DNA from: Streptomyces chromofuscus
Lineage (GTDB): Bacteria; Actinomycetota; Actinomycetes; Streptomycetales; Streptomycetaceae
Reading direction: 5' to 3'
DNA length: 64,000 nucleotides
Assembly (NCBI RefSeq): GCF_015160875.1
Contig: NZ_CP063374.1
Location: 5,273,501 to 5,337,500, forward strand
The translations under genes were made by a program, and so were the position numbers. Under the pieces are notes generated by a model. It was not told where the DNA came from, ran no database searches, and saw only the letters and a program-made list of their open reading frames with translations. Numbering within the stretch: the stretch's first letter is position 1; the number at the start of each line of letters is the position of its first letter. This document shows, piece after piece, positions 7,467-15,697 of this stretch.

Positions 7467-8063
7467 GTGTCCGCCGACCCACTGCACCGCGCCGGAAAGC
7501 CGCAGCGCAGCACGACGAGCCCGTCGCCGAGCGGCTCGGGGGCGAGCGTGATCGAGGTGCGCCGGAGTACCCGTCGACGCCGGACGGTCTCCGCGTACCG
7601 CGAGGGCGATCGCACCGTCGTGCTCATCCCCGCCCGGATGTCCGAGGCCGAGGAGCAGCGCTGGGTGACCCTCATGCTCGACAAGCTGGCCGCCCAGGAG
7701 AGCAAGCGGGTGCTGGGCGACGCCGAGCTGGCCGAGCGCGCCGAGCGGCTGTCCGCGCAGTACTTCGACGGCCGGGCCCGGCCCACGTCGGTGCGCTGGG
7801 TCACCAACCAGAACACGCGCTGGGGCTCGTGCACCCCCTCCGAGGGCAGCATCCGCCTGTCGCACCGGCTCCAGGGCATGCCCGAGTACGTCCTCGACTA
7901 CGTGCTCCTGCACGAGCTGGCGCATCTGCTGGTGCCCGGGCACGGGCCTCGTTTCTGGCGGCTGCTGGAGGCCTATCCGCGCACCGAGCGGGCCCGGGGC
8001 TACCTCGAGGGCGTCGTCGCCGCGGACCGGTTGCCGCATCTGCCCACCGCGCGCGGGGAATGA
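7467..8063 (+). CDS. YgjP/WLM-type zinc metallopeptidase (DUF45)
   Basis: This 198-residue protein carries the zinc motif HELAHL at residues 149-154 with a further HGPRFW histidine downstream, and the conserved NTRWGSC segment. These define the YgjP-like M48-related metal-dependent hydrolases. There is no membrane segment or signal peptide, so it is probably cytoplasmic. The first ~30 residues are Ser/Pro-rich and poorly conserved in character. The GTG at 7467 lacks a ribosome site but lies six bases after a -10-like TAACGT, consistent with leaderless translation. Substrate unknown. Confidence 0.85.
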   Translation: MSADPLHRAGKPQRSTTSPSPSGSGASVIEVRRSTRRRRTVSAYREGDRTVVLIPARMSEAEEQRWVTLMLDKLAAQESKRVLGDAELAERAERLSAQYFDGRARPTSVRWVTNQNTRWGSCTPSEGSIRLSHRLQGMPEYVLDYVLLHELAHLLVPGHGPRFWRLLEAYPRTERARGYLEGVVAADRLPHLPTARGE

Positions 8064-8204
8064 GCCGCCCCCACCGCATGTGCCCCCGGCATGGCTGGGA
8101 AAGAGGTTGTGTACCGGGTCTGTACCGACCGCGTCCGGTGTCCGAGTTTGCCGTTAGCCTGACGCGACGCACTCGCACTTCGGGATGGGGGACGGTCGTT
8201 ACGC

Positions 8205-9884
8205 ATGGCCAGGGAATTCCAACGCGGCCACAAGGCCAGGATCAGTGACCTCACCGCGGGGACGGATCTGTACGTAGGCGTGCAGATCTCGGGCCCCGGA
8301 CTGACCTTCGACATCAGCTGCTTCGGTCTGGACGCCGACGAACGGCTCTCGGACGACCGGTACTTCGTCTTCTTCAACCAGCCGAAGTCCCCGGAGGAGG
8401 CCATTCAGCTGCTGGGTGCCCAGGCGGGCGACACGGAGTCCTTCCGGGTCACGCTCGACAGTATCCCGCCGCAGATCCAGAAGCTGTCGTTCACGGCGAC
8501 CATCGACGGCGCCGGGCAGATGTCGCAGATCGCCCCCGGCTACATCCGCATCGTCGCGGGTGGCCAGGAGGTGGCCCGGTACGCGTTCAACGGCTCGGAG
8601 TTCTCCACCGAACGGGCCGTGATGCTGGGCGACTTCTACCTGAAGGACGTGTGGCGGTTCGCGGCCGTCGGACAGGGCTTCGACGGCGGCCTGGAGGCGC
8701 TGCTGAAGAACTTCGGCGGCCAGGTGCTCGAGGAGGAGACGCCGGCCGAGCCGCAGCCCCAGGCCGGCGCCGCTCCCGGCTTCGCCCCGCCCGCCCAGAC
8801 CTCCGCGCCACCGGCGTTCGGCGTCCCGACGGGACCGGCCTCGACTCCGGCCCCGGCTCCCGCGCCGCAGCCGGCCGCGCAGGGCTTCGCGCCGCCCCCT
8901 GGTGCCACCCCGCCCCCGGCCCCCGCGCCGCAGGTGCACTCCGCGCCGACCGTCGTCGCGCCCATGACCCCGCCCGGTGGCGTCTCCGTGCCGCCGCCCG
9001 CACCGGCACCCGCGCCGTCCTACGGCGGTCAGCCGCAGCCGTCGTACGGTCAGCCGCCCCAGCAACAGCCGCCGTACGGCCAGGGCGCCCCGGGCCAGAC
9101 CGCCCCGCTGCCCCCGGGCTACGGCCAGCCGCCCGTTCCGCAGGCCCCCACCCCGCCTCCCGGCTACGGCCAGCAGGCTCCCTACGGGGTGCCGCAAGCC
9201 GGACCCCAGGCTGCGTCCCAGGCACCCGGTGTCGCCGGGGCGCTGCAGCAGTTCAAGGAGACGCCCACCGGGCAGCGCTGGACGCAGCAGAACAAGAAGC
9301 TCGTCCGCGTGGACCTCGGCATCGGCGGACAGCCCGTGCTGGCCCGGCAGGGCAGCATGGTGCTCTACCAGGGCAAGGTCGACTTCAGCTACAAGGGCGC
9401 CGGGTTCACCGGCCGGATCGTGGGCAACGCGACCGGCCAGGAGATGCAGCTGATGCGCTGCACGGGCCAGGGGCAGGTGTTCCTGGCGGAGAACTCCACG
9501 ATGCTGCACCCCATCGAACTGCAGGGCGACGGCATCTGCGTCTCCGCGGAGAACGTCCTCGCGTTCGACGAGGGGCTCCAGTACGAGGTGCGCCGCATCG
9601 AGGGTCACGGCATCCCCGGTGGTGCGCTGTTCACCATGCAGTTCACCGGCACCGGCACCATCGTCGTCAAGACGCACGGCACACCCGTGGTGCTGCCGGT
9701 CACGCCGACGACGTTCGCCGACTGCAACGCCGTGGTCGCCTGGTCCGCCGCCTCCCAGGTGGTCGTCTCCAGCCAGGTGAGGATGCGCCGCAACGCCTAC
9801 CCCGGCGACAGCGGGGAGAGCGTCAACCTCCAGTTCCGCGGCGCGCCCGGCAACTTCATCGTCGTCCAGCCGTACGAGATCTGA
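8205..9884 (+). CDS. TerD domain - proline-rich linker - AIM24 domain protein
   Basis: This 559-residue protein begins with a TerD-type calcium-binding domain (about residues 1-190; LTAGTDLYVGVQI, FDISCFGLD, SDDRYFVFFNQ). A long Pro/Gln/Gly/Ala linker follows (about 195-345, with repeated YGQPP units). It ends with an AIM24/TIGR00266-like beta-helical domain (350-559; QGSMVLYQGKVDF, GNFIVVQPYEI). TerD domains occur in tellurite and stress-response loci. The ATG at 8205 has a GGGGGAC-type site upstream. The two following genes, each with the same C-terminal fold, are 13 and 16 bases apart, so the three form an operon. Function is not established. Confidence 0.88.
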   Translation: MAREFQRGHKARISDLTAGTDLYVGVQISGPGLTFDISCFGLDADERLSDDRYFVFFNQPKSPEEAIQLLGAQAGDTESFRVTLDSIPPQIQKLSFTATIDGAGQMSQIAPGYIRIVAGGQEVARYAFNGSEFSTERAVMLGDFYLKDVWRFAAVGQGFDGGLEALLKNFGGQVLEEETPAEPQPQAGAAPGFAPPAQTSAPPAFGVPTGPASTPAPAPAPQPAAQGFAPPPGATPPPAPAPQVHSAPTVVAPMTPPGGVSVPPPAPAPAPSYGGQPQPSYGQPPQQQPPYGQGAPGQTAPLPPGYGQPPVPQAPTPPPGYGQQAPYGVPQAGPQAASQAPGVAGALQQFKETPTGQRWTQQNKKLVRVDLGIGGQPVLARQGSMVLYQGKVDFSYKGAGFTGRIVGNATGQEMQLMRCTGQGQVFLAENSTMLHPIELQGDGICVSAENVLAFDEGLQYEVRRIEGHGIPGGALFTMQFTGTGTIVVKTHGTPVVLPVTPTTFADCNAVVAWSAASQVVVSSQVRMRRNAYPGDSGESVNLQFRGAPGNFIVVQPYEI

Positions 9885-9897
9885 GGGAGAGCCCGTC

Positions 9898-10578
9898 ATG
9901 AACCAGCCGCTCGCGGGCTACGCTCCCGCACCCGTCACCGCCCGCATGGAGAACCACGGCAACCACATGCTGAAGGTCGCCATGCAGACCGGGCACGACC
10001 TCCTCGCGCGCGTGGGGTCGATGGTCGCCTACGAAGGGTTCGTGCAGTACGAGCCCAACCCGCCCGCCGTGCGCCAGATCGCCAAGGACTGGATGACCGG
10101 CGAGGGCGCGCCGCTGATGAAGTGCTCCGGCGACGGACTGCTCTACCTCGCCGACTACGGCGCCAACGTCGTCGTGATCAACCTCAACGGCGACGGCATC
10201 TCCGTCAACGCAACCAACCTGCTCGCCTTCGACGCGCACCTCACGTGGGGTGTCGAACGGGTCAAGGGGCTGGCGAAGTTCGCCGGGCAGGGCCTGTGGA
10301 ACACCAAGATCTCCGGGCAGGGCTGGGTCGCGCTGACCTCCCGGGGCAAGCCGATCGTCGTCGACTGCGGCGGTGGCGAGGACGAGACGTACGTCGACCC
10401 GGACGCACTCGTCGCCTGGTCCCCGAACCTCAAGGTGAAGGGCAAGCGCAGCTTCAGGGCCCAGTCACTGATCGGCCGGGGCAGCGGCGAGGCCTACCAG
10501 ATGGCCTTCTCCGGCCAGGGCATCGTCGTCGTCCAGCCCAGCGAGGACAGCACCGACCGTCTCCGGGTCCGGGGCTGA
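9898..10578 (+). CDS. AIM24-family beta-helix protein
   Basis: This 226-residue stand-alone AIM24-like protein repeats the features of the upstream fusion: LLARVGSMVAYEGFVQY near residue 35, repeated Gly-rich strands (GDGLLYLADYG, GQGLWNTKISGQGWVAL) and a terminal GQGIVVVQPSE. A GAGGGAGAG ribosome site precedes the ATG, 13 bases after the TerD-AIM24 stop. It lacks a TerD domain, a signal peptide and membrane helices. It was probably produced by duplication within the operon. Confidence 0.88.
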   Translation: MNQPLAGYAPAPVTARMENHGNHMLKVAMQTGHDLLARVGSMVAYEGFVQYEPNPPAVRQIAKDWMTGEGAPLMKCSGDGLLYLADYGANVVVINLNGDGISVNATNLLAFDAHLTWGVERVKGLAKFAGQGLWNTKISGQGWVALTSRGKPIVVDCGGGEDETYVDPDALVAWSPNLKVKGKRSFRAQSLIGRGSGEAYQMAFSGQGIVVVQPSEDSTDRLRVRG

Positions 10579-10594
10579 GGGGGAGCACCACACC

Positions 10595-11350
10595 ATGCAG
10601 AGTCCGCTTTTCGCCCACAACGACCAGCAGACCCAGGAACGCTGGAGCCTGCAGAACAAGCAGATGCTGCGCGTGGCCCTGGAGGGCCACGACGACGTCC
10701 TGGCGCGCAAGGGCACGATGGTCGCCTACCAGGGCTTCGTGGAGTTCGACGCCGAGTTCCAGAGCAACCAGCAGTCACGCGCGCGTGCCCGCACCGGTGA
10801 GGGCCTGGACCTGATGCGCTGTCACGGGCAGGGCACGGTCTACTTCGCCAACCTCGCCCAGCACATCCACGTCGTGGACGTCGACCAGGACGGGCTCACC
10901 GTCGACAGCACCTACGTGCTGGCCATGGACTCCGGGCTGCACCACGAGGTCATCGCCGTCGACAGCCTGTACGGCATCTCCGGGTCCGGGAAGTACCAGC
11001 TCAACATCACCGGCCGCGGCAAGGTCGCCCTGATGACCTCGGGCGCGCCACTGATGATGCAGGTCACCCCGGACAAGTACGTCAACTGCGACGCCGACGC
11101 GATCGTCGCCTGGTCCACCGCGCTGCGCGTGCAGATGCAGGCCCAGACGCACTCGTCCGGGGTGTGGCGGCGCCGCGGCAACACCGGCGAGGGCTGGGAG
11201 CTCAGCTTCATGGGCACCGGCTACGTGCTGGTCCAGCCCAGTGAGCTGCTGCCACCGCAGAACGCCCGGATCGGCTCCGGCATCGCCGCGCAGTACGGCA
11301 TGGGGCAGCAGGGCGCGCGGGGGCAGAACCAGGGGAACGTCTGGAGCTGA
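10595..11350 (+). CDS. AIM24-family beta-helix protein (second copy)
   Basis: This 251-residue protein is the third AIM24-type domain in a row: VLARKGTMVAYQGFVEF, a QGTVYFANLAQ strand, GSGKYQLNITGRGKVALM and a terminal GYVLVQPSELL. An extra C-terminal tail of about 25 residues is Gly/Gln-rich. A GGGGGAG site precedes the ATG, 16 bases after the previous stop. The operon ends at a strong bidirectional terminator 25 bases later. No catalytic residues are evident, and a structural or membrane-associated role is a guess. Confidence 0.88.
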   Translation: MQSPLFAHNDQQTQERWSLQNKQMLRVALEGHDDVLARKGTMVAYQGFVEFDAEFQSNQQSRARARTGEGLDLMRCHGQGTVYFANLAQHIHVVDVDQDGLTVDSTYVLAMDSGLHHEVIAVDSLYGISGSGKYQLNITGRGKVALMTSGAPLMMQVTPDKYVNCDADAIVAWSTALRVQMQAQTHSSGVWRRRGNTGEGWELSFMGTGYVLVQPSELLPPQNARIGSGIAAQYGMGQQGARGQNQGNVWS

Positions 11351-11371
11351 CCGTCCGGAAACGCACGTCAG

Positions 11372-11404
11372 TAAGGGGCGCCCGCTCGTGCGGGCGCCCC
11401 TTAC
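11372..11404. terminator. Bidirectional terminator between AIM24 operon and NUDIX gene
   Basis: A 14-bp inverted repeat with a TCGT loop spans 11372-11404 (arms TAAGGGGCGCCCGC and its complement). The two operons converge here, so it probably serves both. Confidence 0.85.
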
Positions 11405-11408
11405 ACGT

Positions 11409-11924
11409 TCAGAGCCTGGCGCGGGTCGCCGCCACCAGTCGTACGACCGACTCGTCGGCGACGTCCGCGACCTCGTCGTAGGCGAACCAGCGCAGGTCGA
11501 GGGACTCGTCGCTGATCGCCTCCACGGCCCCGGCCGGAGCGAGTGCCGCGTACTGGACGTCGAGGTGCCAGGCGCACGGCGTGTGATGCCGGTCCAGGCG
11601 CACCGGACCGCCCGGCAGCAGGGTCAGGCCCCGGATCCCCGACTCCTCCGTGCCCTCGCGCAGGGCGGCGGCAGCCAGGGAGACGTCCCCGGGCTCGCAG
11701 TGACCACCCATCTGCAGCCACATGCGCAGCTTGCGGTGCAGGGTCAGCAGGACCCGGCCGCGCTCCGCGTCGAGCACCAGGGCGCTCGCCGTGATGTGAC
11801 CGTCCGTACAGGACTTCCACATGCCGTCCGGGTGGGCCGCCAGGTGGTCGAGGTAGACCTCGCGCAACTTCTGCTGGTCCTCGTAGCCCTTGAGTACGAG
11901 GACAGCGTCGTCATGGAGGCTCAC
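11409..11924 (-). CDS. NUDIX hydrolase
   Basis: This 171-residue protein contains a complete Nudix box, GGHCEPGDVSLAAAALREGTEESGI (starting at residue 73), with the REGTEESG metal-binding core. The N-terminal 45 residues include HITASALVLD, the usual first strand. It is expected to hydrolyse a nucleoside diphosphate derivative; the substrate cannot be told. The GTG at 11924 overlaps the stop codon of the upstream DUF2342 protein by GTGA, so the two are translationally coupled. Confidence 0.9.
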   Translation of the reverse strand: MSLHDDAVLVLKGYEDQQKLREVYLDHLAAHPDGMWKSCTDGHITASALVLDAERGRVLLTLHRKLRMWLQMGGHCEPGDVSLAAAALREGTEESGIRGLTLLPGGPVRLDRHHTPCAWHLDVQYAALAPAGAVEAISDESLDLRWFAYDEVADVADESVVRLVAATRARL

Positions 11925-13363
11925 TCGGCGCCGTCGCCCTTGCCGTCGTCCTCGTCCTTCTTCAGGTCCGGCTTTCCGGAGGAACCGTCCGCCGCCTCGC
12001 CGAGCATCTTGTCCAGCTCGGAGAAGTCCAGGTGCTCGCGGTGGACGAAGCCGTCCGGGTCGTCCAGGTCCTGCGCGGTCGGCAGCATGTCCGGGTGGGC
12101 CCACAGGGCGTCCCGGCCGTCGACGCCGCGCGCGTCCGTGAGAGACGCCCACAGACGGGAGGCGTCCCGCAGCCGGCGCGGGCGCAGCTCGAGGCCGATC
12201 AGCGTCGCGAACGTCTGCTCGGCCGGGCCGCCCGAGGCGCGGCGGCGGCGCAGCGTCTCACGCAGCGCGTCCGCCGACGACAGGCGCGGCTTCGCGGCCG
12301 CGTGCACGACGGCGTCCACCCAGCCCTCCACGAGCGCCAGAGCCGTCTCCAGACGGGCGAGGGCGGCCTTCTGCTCGGGCGTGTCCTCCGGCTGGAACAT
12401 GCCCTGCTGGAGCGCGTCCTGCAACTGCTCGGGGTTCTGCGGGTCGAACTGGCCGACCACGTCCTCCAGCTTGGCGGTGTCCACCTTGATCCCGCGCGCG
12501 TACCCGTCGACCGCGCCGAACAGGTGCGAGCGCAGCCACGGCACGTGTGCGAAGAGACGCTGGTGGGCGGCCTCGCGCAGGGCGAGATACAGCCGCACCT
12601 CCTCCTTGGACACGCCCAGGTCCTTGCCGAACGCCTCGATGTTCACCGGCAGCAGCGCGGCCTTGCCGGCCGGGCCGAGCGGCAGGCCGATGTCGGTCGA
12701 GCCGACGACCTCGCCGGCGAGCACGCCCACGGCCTGCCCGATCTGCGTGCCGAACATGGCGCCGCCCATCGAGCGCATCATGCCGATCAGTGGGCCGGCC
12801 ATGGCCTGCATCTCCTCCGGCAGGACGTCGCCCATGGCGGCGCCCACGCGCTCGGCGACCGGGTCGACGAGCTCCTGCCACGCCGGCAGCGTCGCCTCGA
12901 CCCACTCCGCGCGGCTCCAGGCCACCGCGGAGGCGGCGCCGGACGGCAGGGACGTCGCGTCGTCCAGCCACAGGTCGGCCAGGCGGACGGCCTCCTGGAC
13001 CGCGGTGCGTTCGGCGGGGCCGACGCTCGCGTCCTTCGTACCGTCCGGGGTGCCCTGGGAGACCGTCTGGCGGGCGATCTGCTTGGCCATGTCCCAGTTC
13101 ACCGGGCCGCCCTCGTAGGAGAGCATCTGGCCCAGCTGCTGGAACGCGGCGCCCAGGTCGGTGGGGTTCAGCGAACCGAACATGGCAGCGAGCGGATTGT
13201 CCGCACCGGGGCCACCAAAGCCTCCGGCACCGGGCAGCCCGCCGAAACCGAACGGGTTGGCCGGTCCCTGACCACCACCGCTCTGCTGGTCCTTCTTCTT
13301 GCCCTCGTCGCCGTCTTCCGGCTCCTCCGGCGGAAGGCCGAATCCGAATGGGGTGTCACTCAC
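11921..13363 (-). CDS. DUF2342 zincin-like metallopeptidase-fold protein
   Basis: This 480-residue protein begins with a Gly/Pro-rich acidic stretch (FGFGLPPEEPEDGDEG) and then shows the actinobacterial DUF2342 core: MRSMGGAMFGTQIGQAVG, PLGPAGKAALLPVNIEAFG, and YLALREAAHQRLF, which resembles the AAH(x)R zincin helix of the family. Members are described as putative metalloproteases, but a complete HExxH site is not visible, so activity is uncertain. The GTG at 13363 has GAGGA six bases upstream; a longer in-frame extension lacks a ribosome site. The gene is coupled to the NUDIX gene and divergent from the epimerase. Confidence 0.82.
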   Translation of the reverse strand: MSDTPFGFGLPPEEPEDGDEGKKKDQQSGGGQGPANPFGFGGLPGAGGFGGPGADNPLAAMFGSLNPTDLGAAFQQLGQMLSYEGGPVNWDMAKQIARQTVSQGTPDGTKDASVGPAERTAVQEAVRLADLWLDDATSLPSGAASAVAWSRAEWVEATLPAWQELVDPVAERVGAAMGDVLPEEMQAMAGPLIGMMRSMGGAMFGTQIGQAVGVLAGEVVGSTDIGLPLGPAGKAALLPVNIEAFGKDLGVSKEEVRLYLALREAAHQRLFAHVPWLRSHLFGAVDGYARGIKVDTAKLEDVVGQFDPQNPEQLQDALQQGMFQPEDTPEQKAALARLETALALVEGWVDAVVHAAAKPRLSSADALRETLRRRRASGGPAEQTFATLIGLELRPRRLRDASRLWASLTDARGVDGRDALWAHPDMLPTAQDLDDPDGFVHREHLDFSELDKMLGEAADGSSGKPDLKKDEDDGKGDGAE

Positions 13364-13556
13364 GGGATTCCTCGGCTGGTAAGGCCGCCGGTCTTCTCCG
13401 ACGGCACGACTGCCCGACAACACCACCCAGCCTAGACACCTGGAACGGATCGGGCCTCGGTGCTTCGCCGACTCACCGCCTGCGGCAGGATGGATGCCAC
13501 CTGGTACGTACGCGTCACTCGCGCTCGTATGTGAAGACAACCGCTGGAGTCACCCG

Positions 13557-14720
13557 GTGAGTTCCCCAGATCCGCAGGTTCGCGCAGCGCGAAACCTCTC
13601 CGCCCACCCGTCGCCCGACCACCGCCCCTCCACGACGGCGCTTCGCGCCGGCCACACGCCTGCCCTGCGCGGGCCCGTCGTCGCGGTCACCGGCGCCGCG
13701 TCCGGCGTGGGCGCGCTGCTCACCGAGCGACTGGCCGCCTCGGAGGAGATCAAGCAGGTCATCGCCATCGACGAGCGGCGCGGCGAGTGCGCGGCCGCGC
13801 AGTGGCACATCCTGGACGTGCGGGACCCGGCGATCGCGGAGAAGCTGCGCGGCGCGGACGTGGTGGTGCATCTGGCGCTCGACCTGGACCTGGAGACGGA
13901 CGGGGCCGCCCGGACGGCGTACAACGTGCGCGGCACGCAGACCGTGCTGACCGCGGCCGCGGCGGTGGGCGTGCACCGGGTGGTGCTGTGCACGTCGGCC
14001 ATGGTCTACGGGGCGCTGCCGGACAACGAGCTGCCGCTTTCGGAGGACGCCGAGCTGCGGGCGACGGCGGAGGCCACCGGGGTCGGGGACCTGCTGGAGA
14101 TCGAGCGGCTGGCACGGCGGGCGCCGCGCGCCCATCCGGGGCTCAACGTCACCGTGGTGCGTCCCGCTGTCCTGGTCGGAGGCACCGACACCGCGCTGAC
14201 CAGGTACTTCGAGTCGCCTCGACTACTCGTGGTCGCGGGATCGCGGCCGGCCTGGCAGTTCTGTCACGTCGAGGACCTGTGCAGCGCTCTGGAGTACGCC
14301 GTCCTGGAGAAGGTCGACGGGGAGCTCGCCGTGGGGTGCGACGGGTGGCTGGAGCAGGAGGAGGTCGAGGAGCTCAGCGGCATCCGGCGGATGGAGCTGC
14401 CGTCGGCGGTGGCGCTGGGGGCGGCGGCCCGGCTGCACCGGATCGGGCTCACGCCGTCGCCGGCGGGCGATCTGGCGTACACGATGTACCCCTGGGTGGT
14501 CAGCGGAAGCCGGCTGCACGACGCCGGGTGGCGGGCGGGGTGGACCAACGAGGAGGTGCTCGCCGAGCTGCTCGAGGAGGTCTCCGGGCGGCACACGGTG
14601 GCCGGGAGGCGACTGGGGCGCAAGGACGCCACGGCCGCGGGGGCCGCGGGGGCGACGGTCGCGCTGCTGGGCGCGGCGGCCGTGGTGCGCAGGGCCCGGA
14701 AGGCGCGGCGGCGGCTCTGA
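13557..14720 (+). CDS. NAD-dependent epimerase/dehydratase (extended SDR)
   Basis: This 387-residue protein has an N-terminal Rossmann motif, VTGAASGVGALL, followed by the SDR strand DVVVHLALDLDLE and an N-terminal-half NVRGTQTVL segment. The tyrosine of the usual YxxxK pair is in SAMVYGALPDNE, but the lysine is not at the expected place, so catalysis may be atypical. The C-terminus ends in a hydrophobic helix (TVALLGAAAVV) flanked by basic residues, suggesting membrane association. The GTG at 13557 has GGAG eight bases upstream. Substrate unknown. Confidence 0.82.
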   Translation: MSSPDPQVRAARNLSAHPSPDHRPSTTALRAGHTPALRGPVVAVTGAASGVGALLTERLAASEEIKQVIAIDERRGECAAAQWHILDVRDPAIAEKLRGADVVVHLALDLDLETDGAARTAYNVRGTQTVLTAAAAVGVHRVVLCTSAMVYGALPDNELPLSEDAELRATAEATGVGDLLEIERLARRAPRAHPGLNVTVVRPAVLVGGTDTALTRYFESPRLLVVAGSRPAWQFCHVEDLCSALEYAVLEKVDGELAVGCDGWLEQEEVEELSGIRRMELPSAVALGAAARLHRIGLTPSPAGDLAYTMYPWVVSGSRLHDAGWRAGWTNEEVLAELLEEVSGRHTVAGRRLGRKDATAAGAAGATVALLGAAAVVRRARKARRRL

Positions 14721-14842
14721 GGTGCGGCGTCGGCTACGACGTGCGCGCCGGGAGGACGTGGCCGCTGCCGGACGGCGGGCGCCTGCCTGTAGAAGACTCC
14801 AACGCCCACGCGCGCGTGCGGGGTGAAAGCGCTATTCCGCGT

Positions 14843-14858
14843 CCCCACGCGCGTGGGG
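14843..14858. promoter_or_regulatory. Perfect 16-bp palindrome just before moaE
   Basis: CCCCACGC at 14843-14850 is followed without a loop by GCGTGGGG. It ends four bases before the ATG at 14863, in the space where a ribosome site is expected. It may be a repressor operator or an mRNA hairpin limiting translation. Confidence 0.45.
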
Positions 14859-14862
14859 CACG

Positions 14863-15330
14863 ATGGATCCCATGGCAGCCAGTAACGATCACCCCGGTGA
14901 GCACGGCGCTCAGGAGCCCATCAAGCTGATCGCCGTCCGCGAGACGCCGCTCTCCCTCGACGAGGTCTTCCGGGCCGTCGGCGACGACGCCGCCGGGGGA
15001 ACCGCCCTGTTCGTGGGCACCGTGCGCAATCACGACGGGGGCGCAGACGTCGACGAGCTCGGGTACTCCTGTCACCCGAGCGCCGAGGCCGAGATGCGGC
15101 GGATCGCCGAGAAGGTCGTCGCCGAGTTCCCGGTGCGGGCGCTGGCCGCCGTACACCGTGTGGGGGATCTGGAGGTCGGGGATCTCGCGGTCGTGGTGGC
15201 CGTGTCCTGTCCCCACCGCGGTGAGGCCTTCGAGGCCTGCCGGAAGCTGATCGACGACCTCAAGCACGAGGTGCCGATCTGGAAGCACCAGAAGTTCTCG
15301 GACGGCTCCGAGGAGTGGGTCGGCGCGTAG
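14863..15330 (+). CDS. moaE: Molybdopterin synthase catalytic subunit MoaE
   Basis: This 155-residue protein matches the large subunit of molybdopterin synthase: ALFVGTVRNHDGG, LGYSCHPSAEAEMRRIAE, AAVHRVGDLEVGD and the catalytic KHEVPIWKHQ segment. It transfers sulfur from thiocarboxylated MoaD to precursor Z in molybdenum cofactor synthesis. No moaD lies next to it. The ATG at 14863 or the one three codons later could be used; neither has a good ribosome site because a 16-bp palindrome occupies that place. Confidence 0.92.
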   Translation: MDPMAASNDHPGEHGAQEPIKLIAVRETPLSLDEVFRAVGDDAAGGTALFVGTVRNHDGGADVDELGYSCHPSAEAEMRRIAEKVVAEFPVRALAAVHRVGDLEVGDLAVVVAVSCPHRGEAFEACRKLIDDLKHEVPIWKHQKFSDGSEEWVGA

Positions 15331-15478
15331 GGCCGTCGCCGGGAGGCCGGCTGGGCGCGCGCCGACCCGCCGGCCGGGCGACTCCGGTTGCGTAACCGCA
15401 CCCCTGAGATGAGCGTTGTCACTGCGGACGGTTAATGTGTTGATCAGTTTGCGGACGCTCATGGGGTTGGAGGTCGGC

Positions 15479-15643
15479 ATGGCGGCGCTTGCCTGGTTGC
15501 TGATTCCGCTTGTGGCTGCTGTCGGCGCGGGACTGTGGGGCAGTTGGGCCAACAGGACCCGCAGGGCCCGCAGTGACGGCCCCGAGCTGGACGGATACGC
15601 CCGCTTCCGCGCCGCCATGGAGAAGTCCCACACCGGGCCGTGA
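15479..15643 (+). CDS. Small single-pass membrane protein
   Basis: This 54-residue protein has one N-terminal membrane helix (ALAWLLIPLVAAVGAGLWGSWA) and a polar cytoplasmic tail with YARFRAAMEKS. The ATG at 15479 is chosen because TTGGAGG ends five bases before it; upstream in-frame starts would add residues without a ribosome site. It is 54 bases from the PDZ protease gene and may be a small partner. Function unknown. Confidence 0.7.
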   Translation: MAALAWLLIPLVAAVGAGLWGSWANRTRRARSDGPELDGYARFRAAMEKSHTGP

Positions 15644-15697
15644 ACCCGGAGGCGGCCCTGACGGTGCGCTGACAGAACTGTCCCGTACTGTCGTGAC

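Noticed and set aside
14863..15330. moaD fused to or beside moaE
   Set aside because: No small ubiquitin-like sequence ending in GG is found in the flanks.
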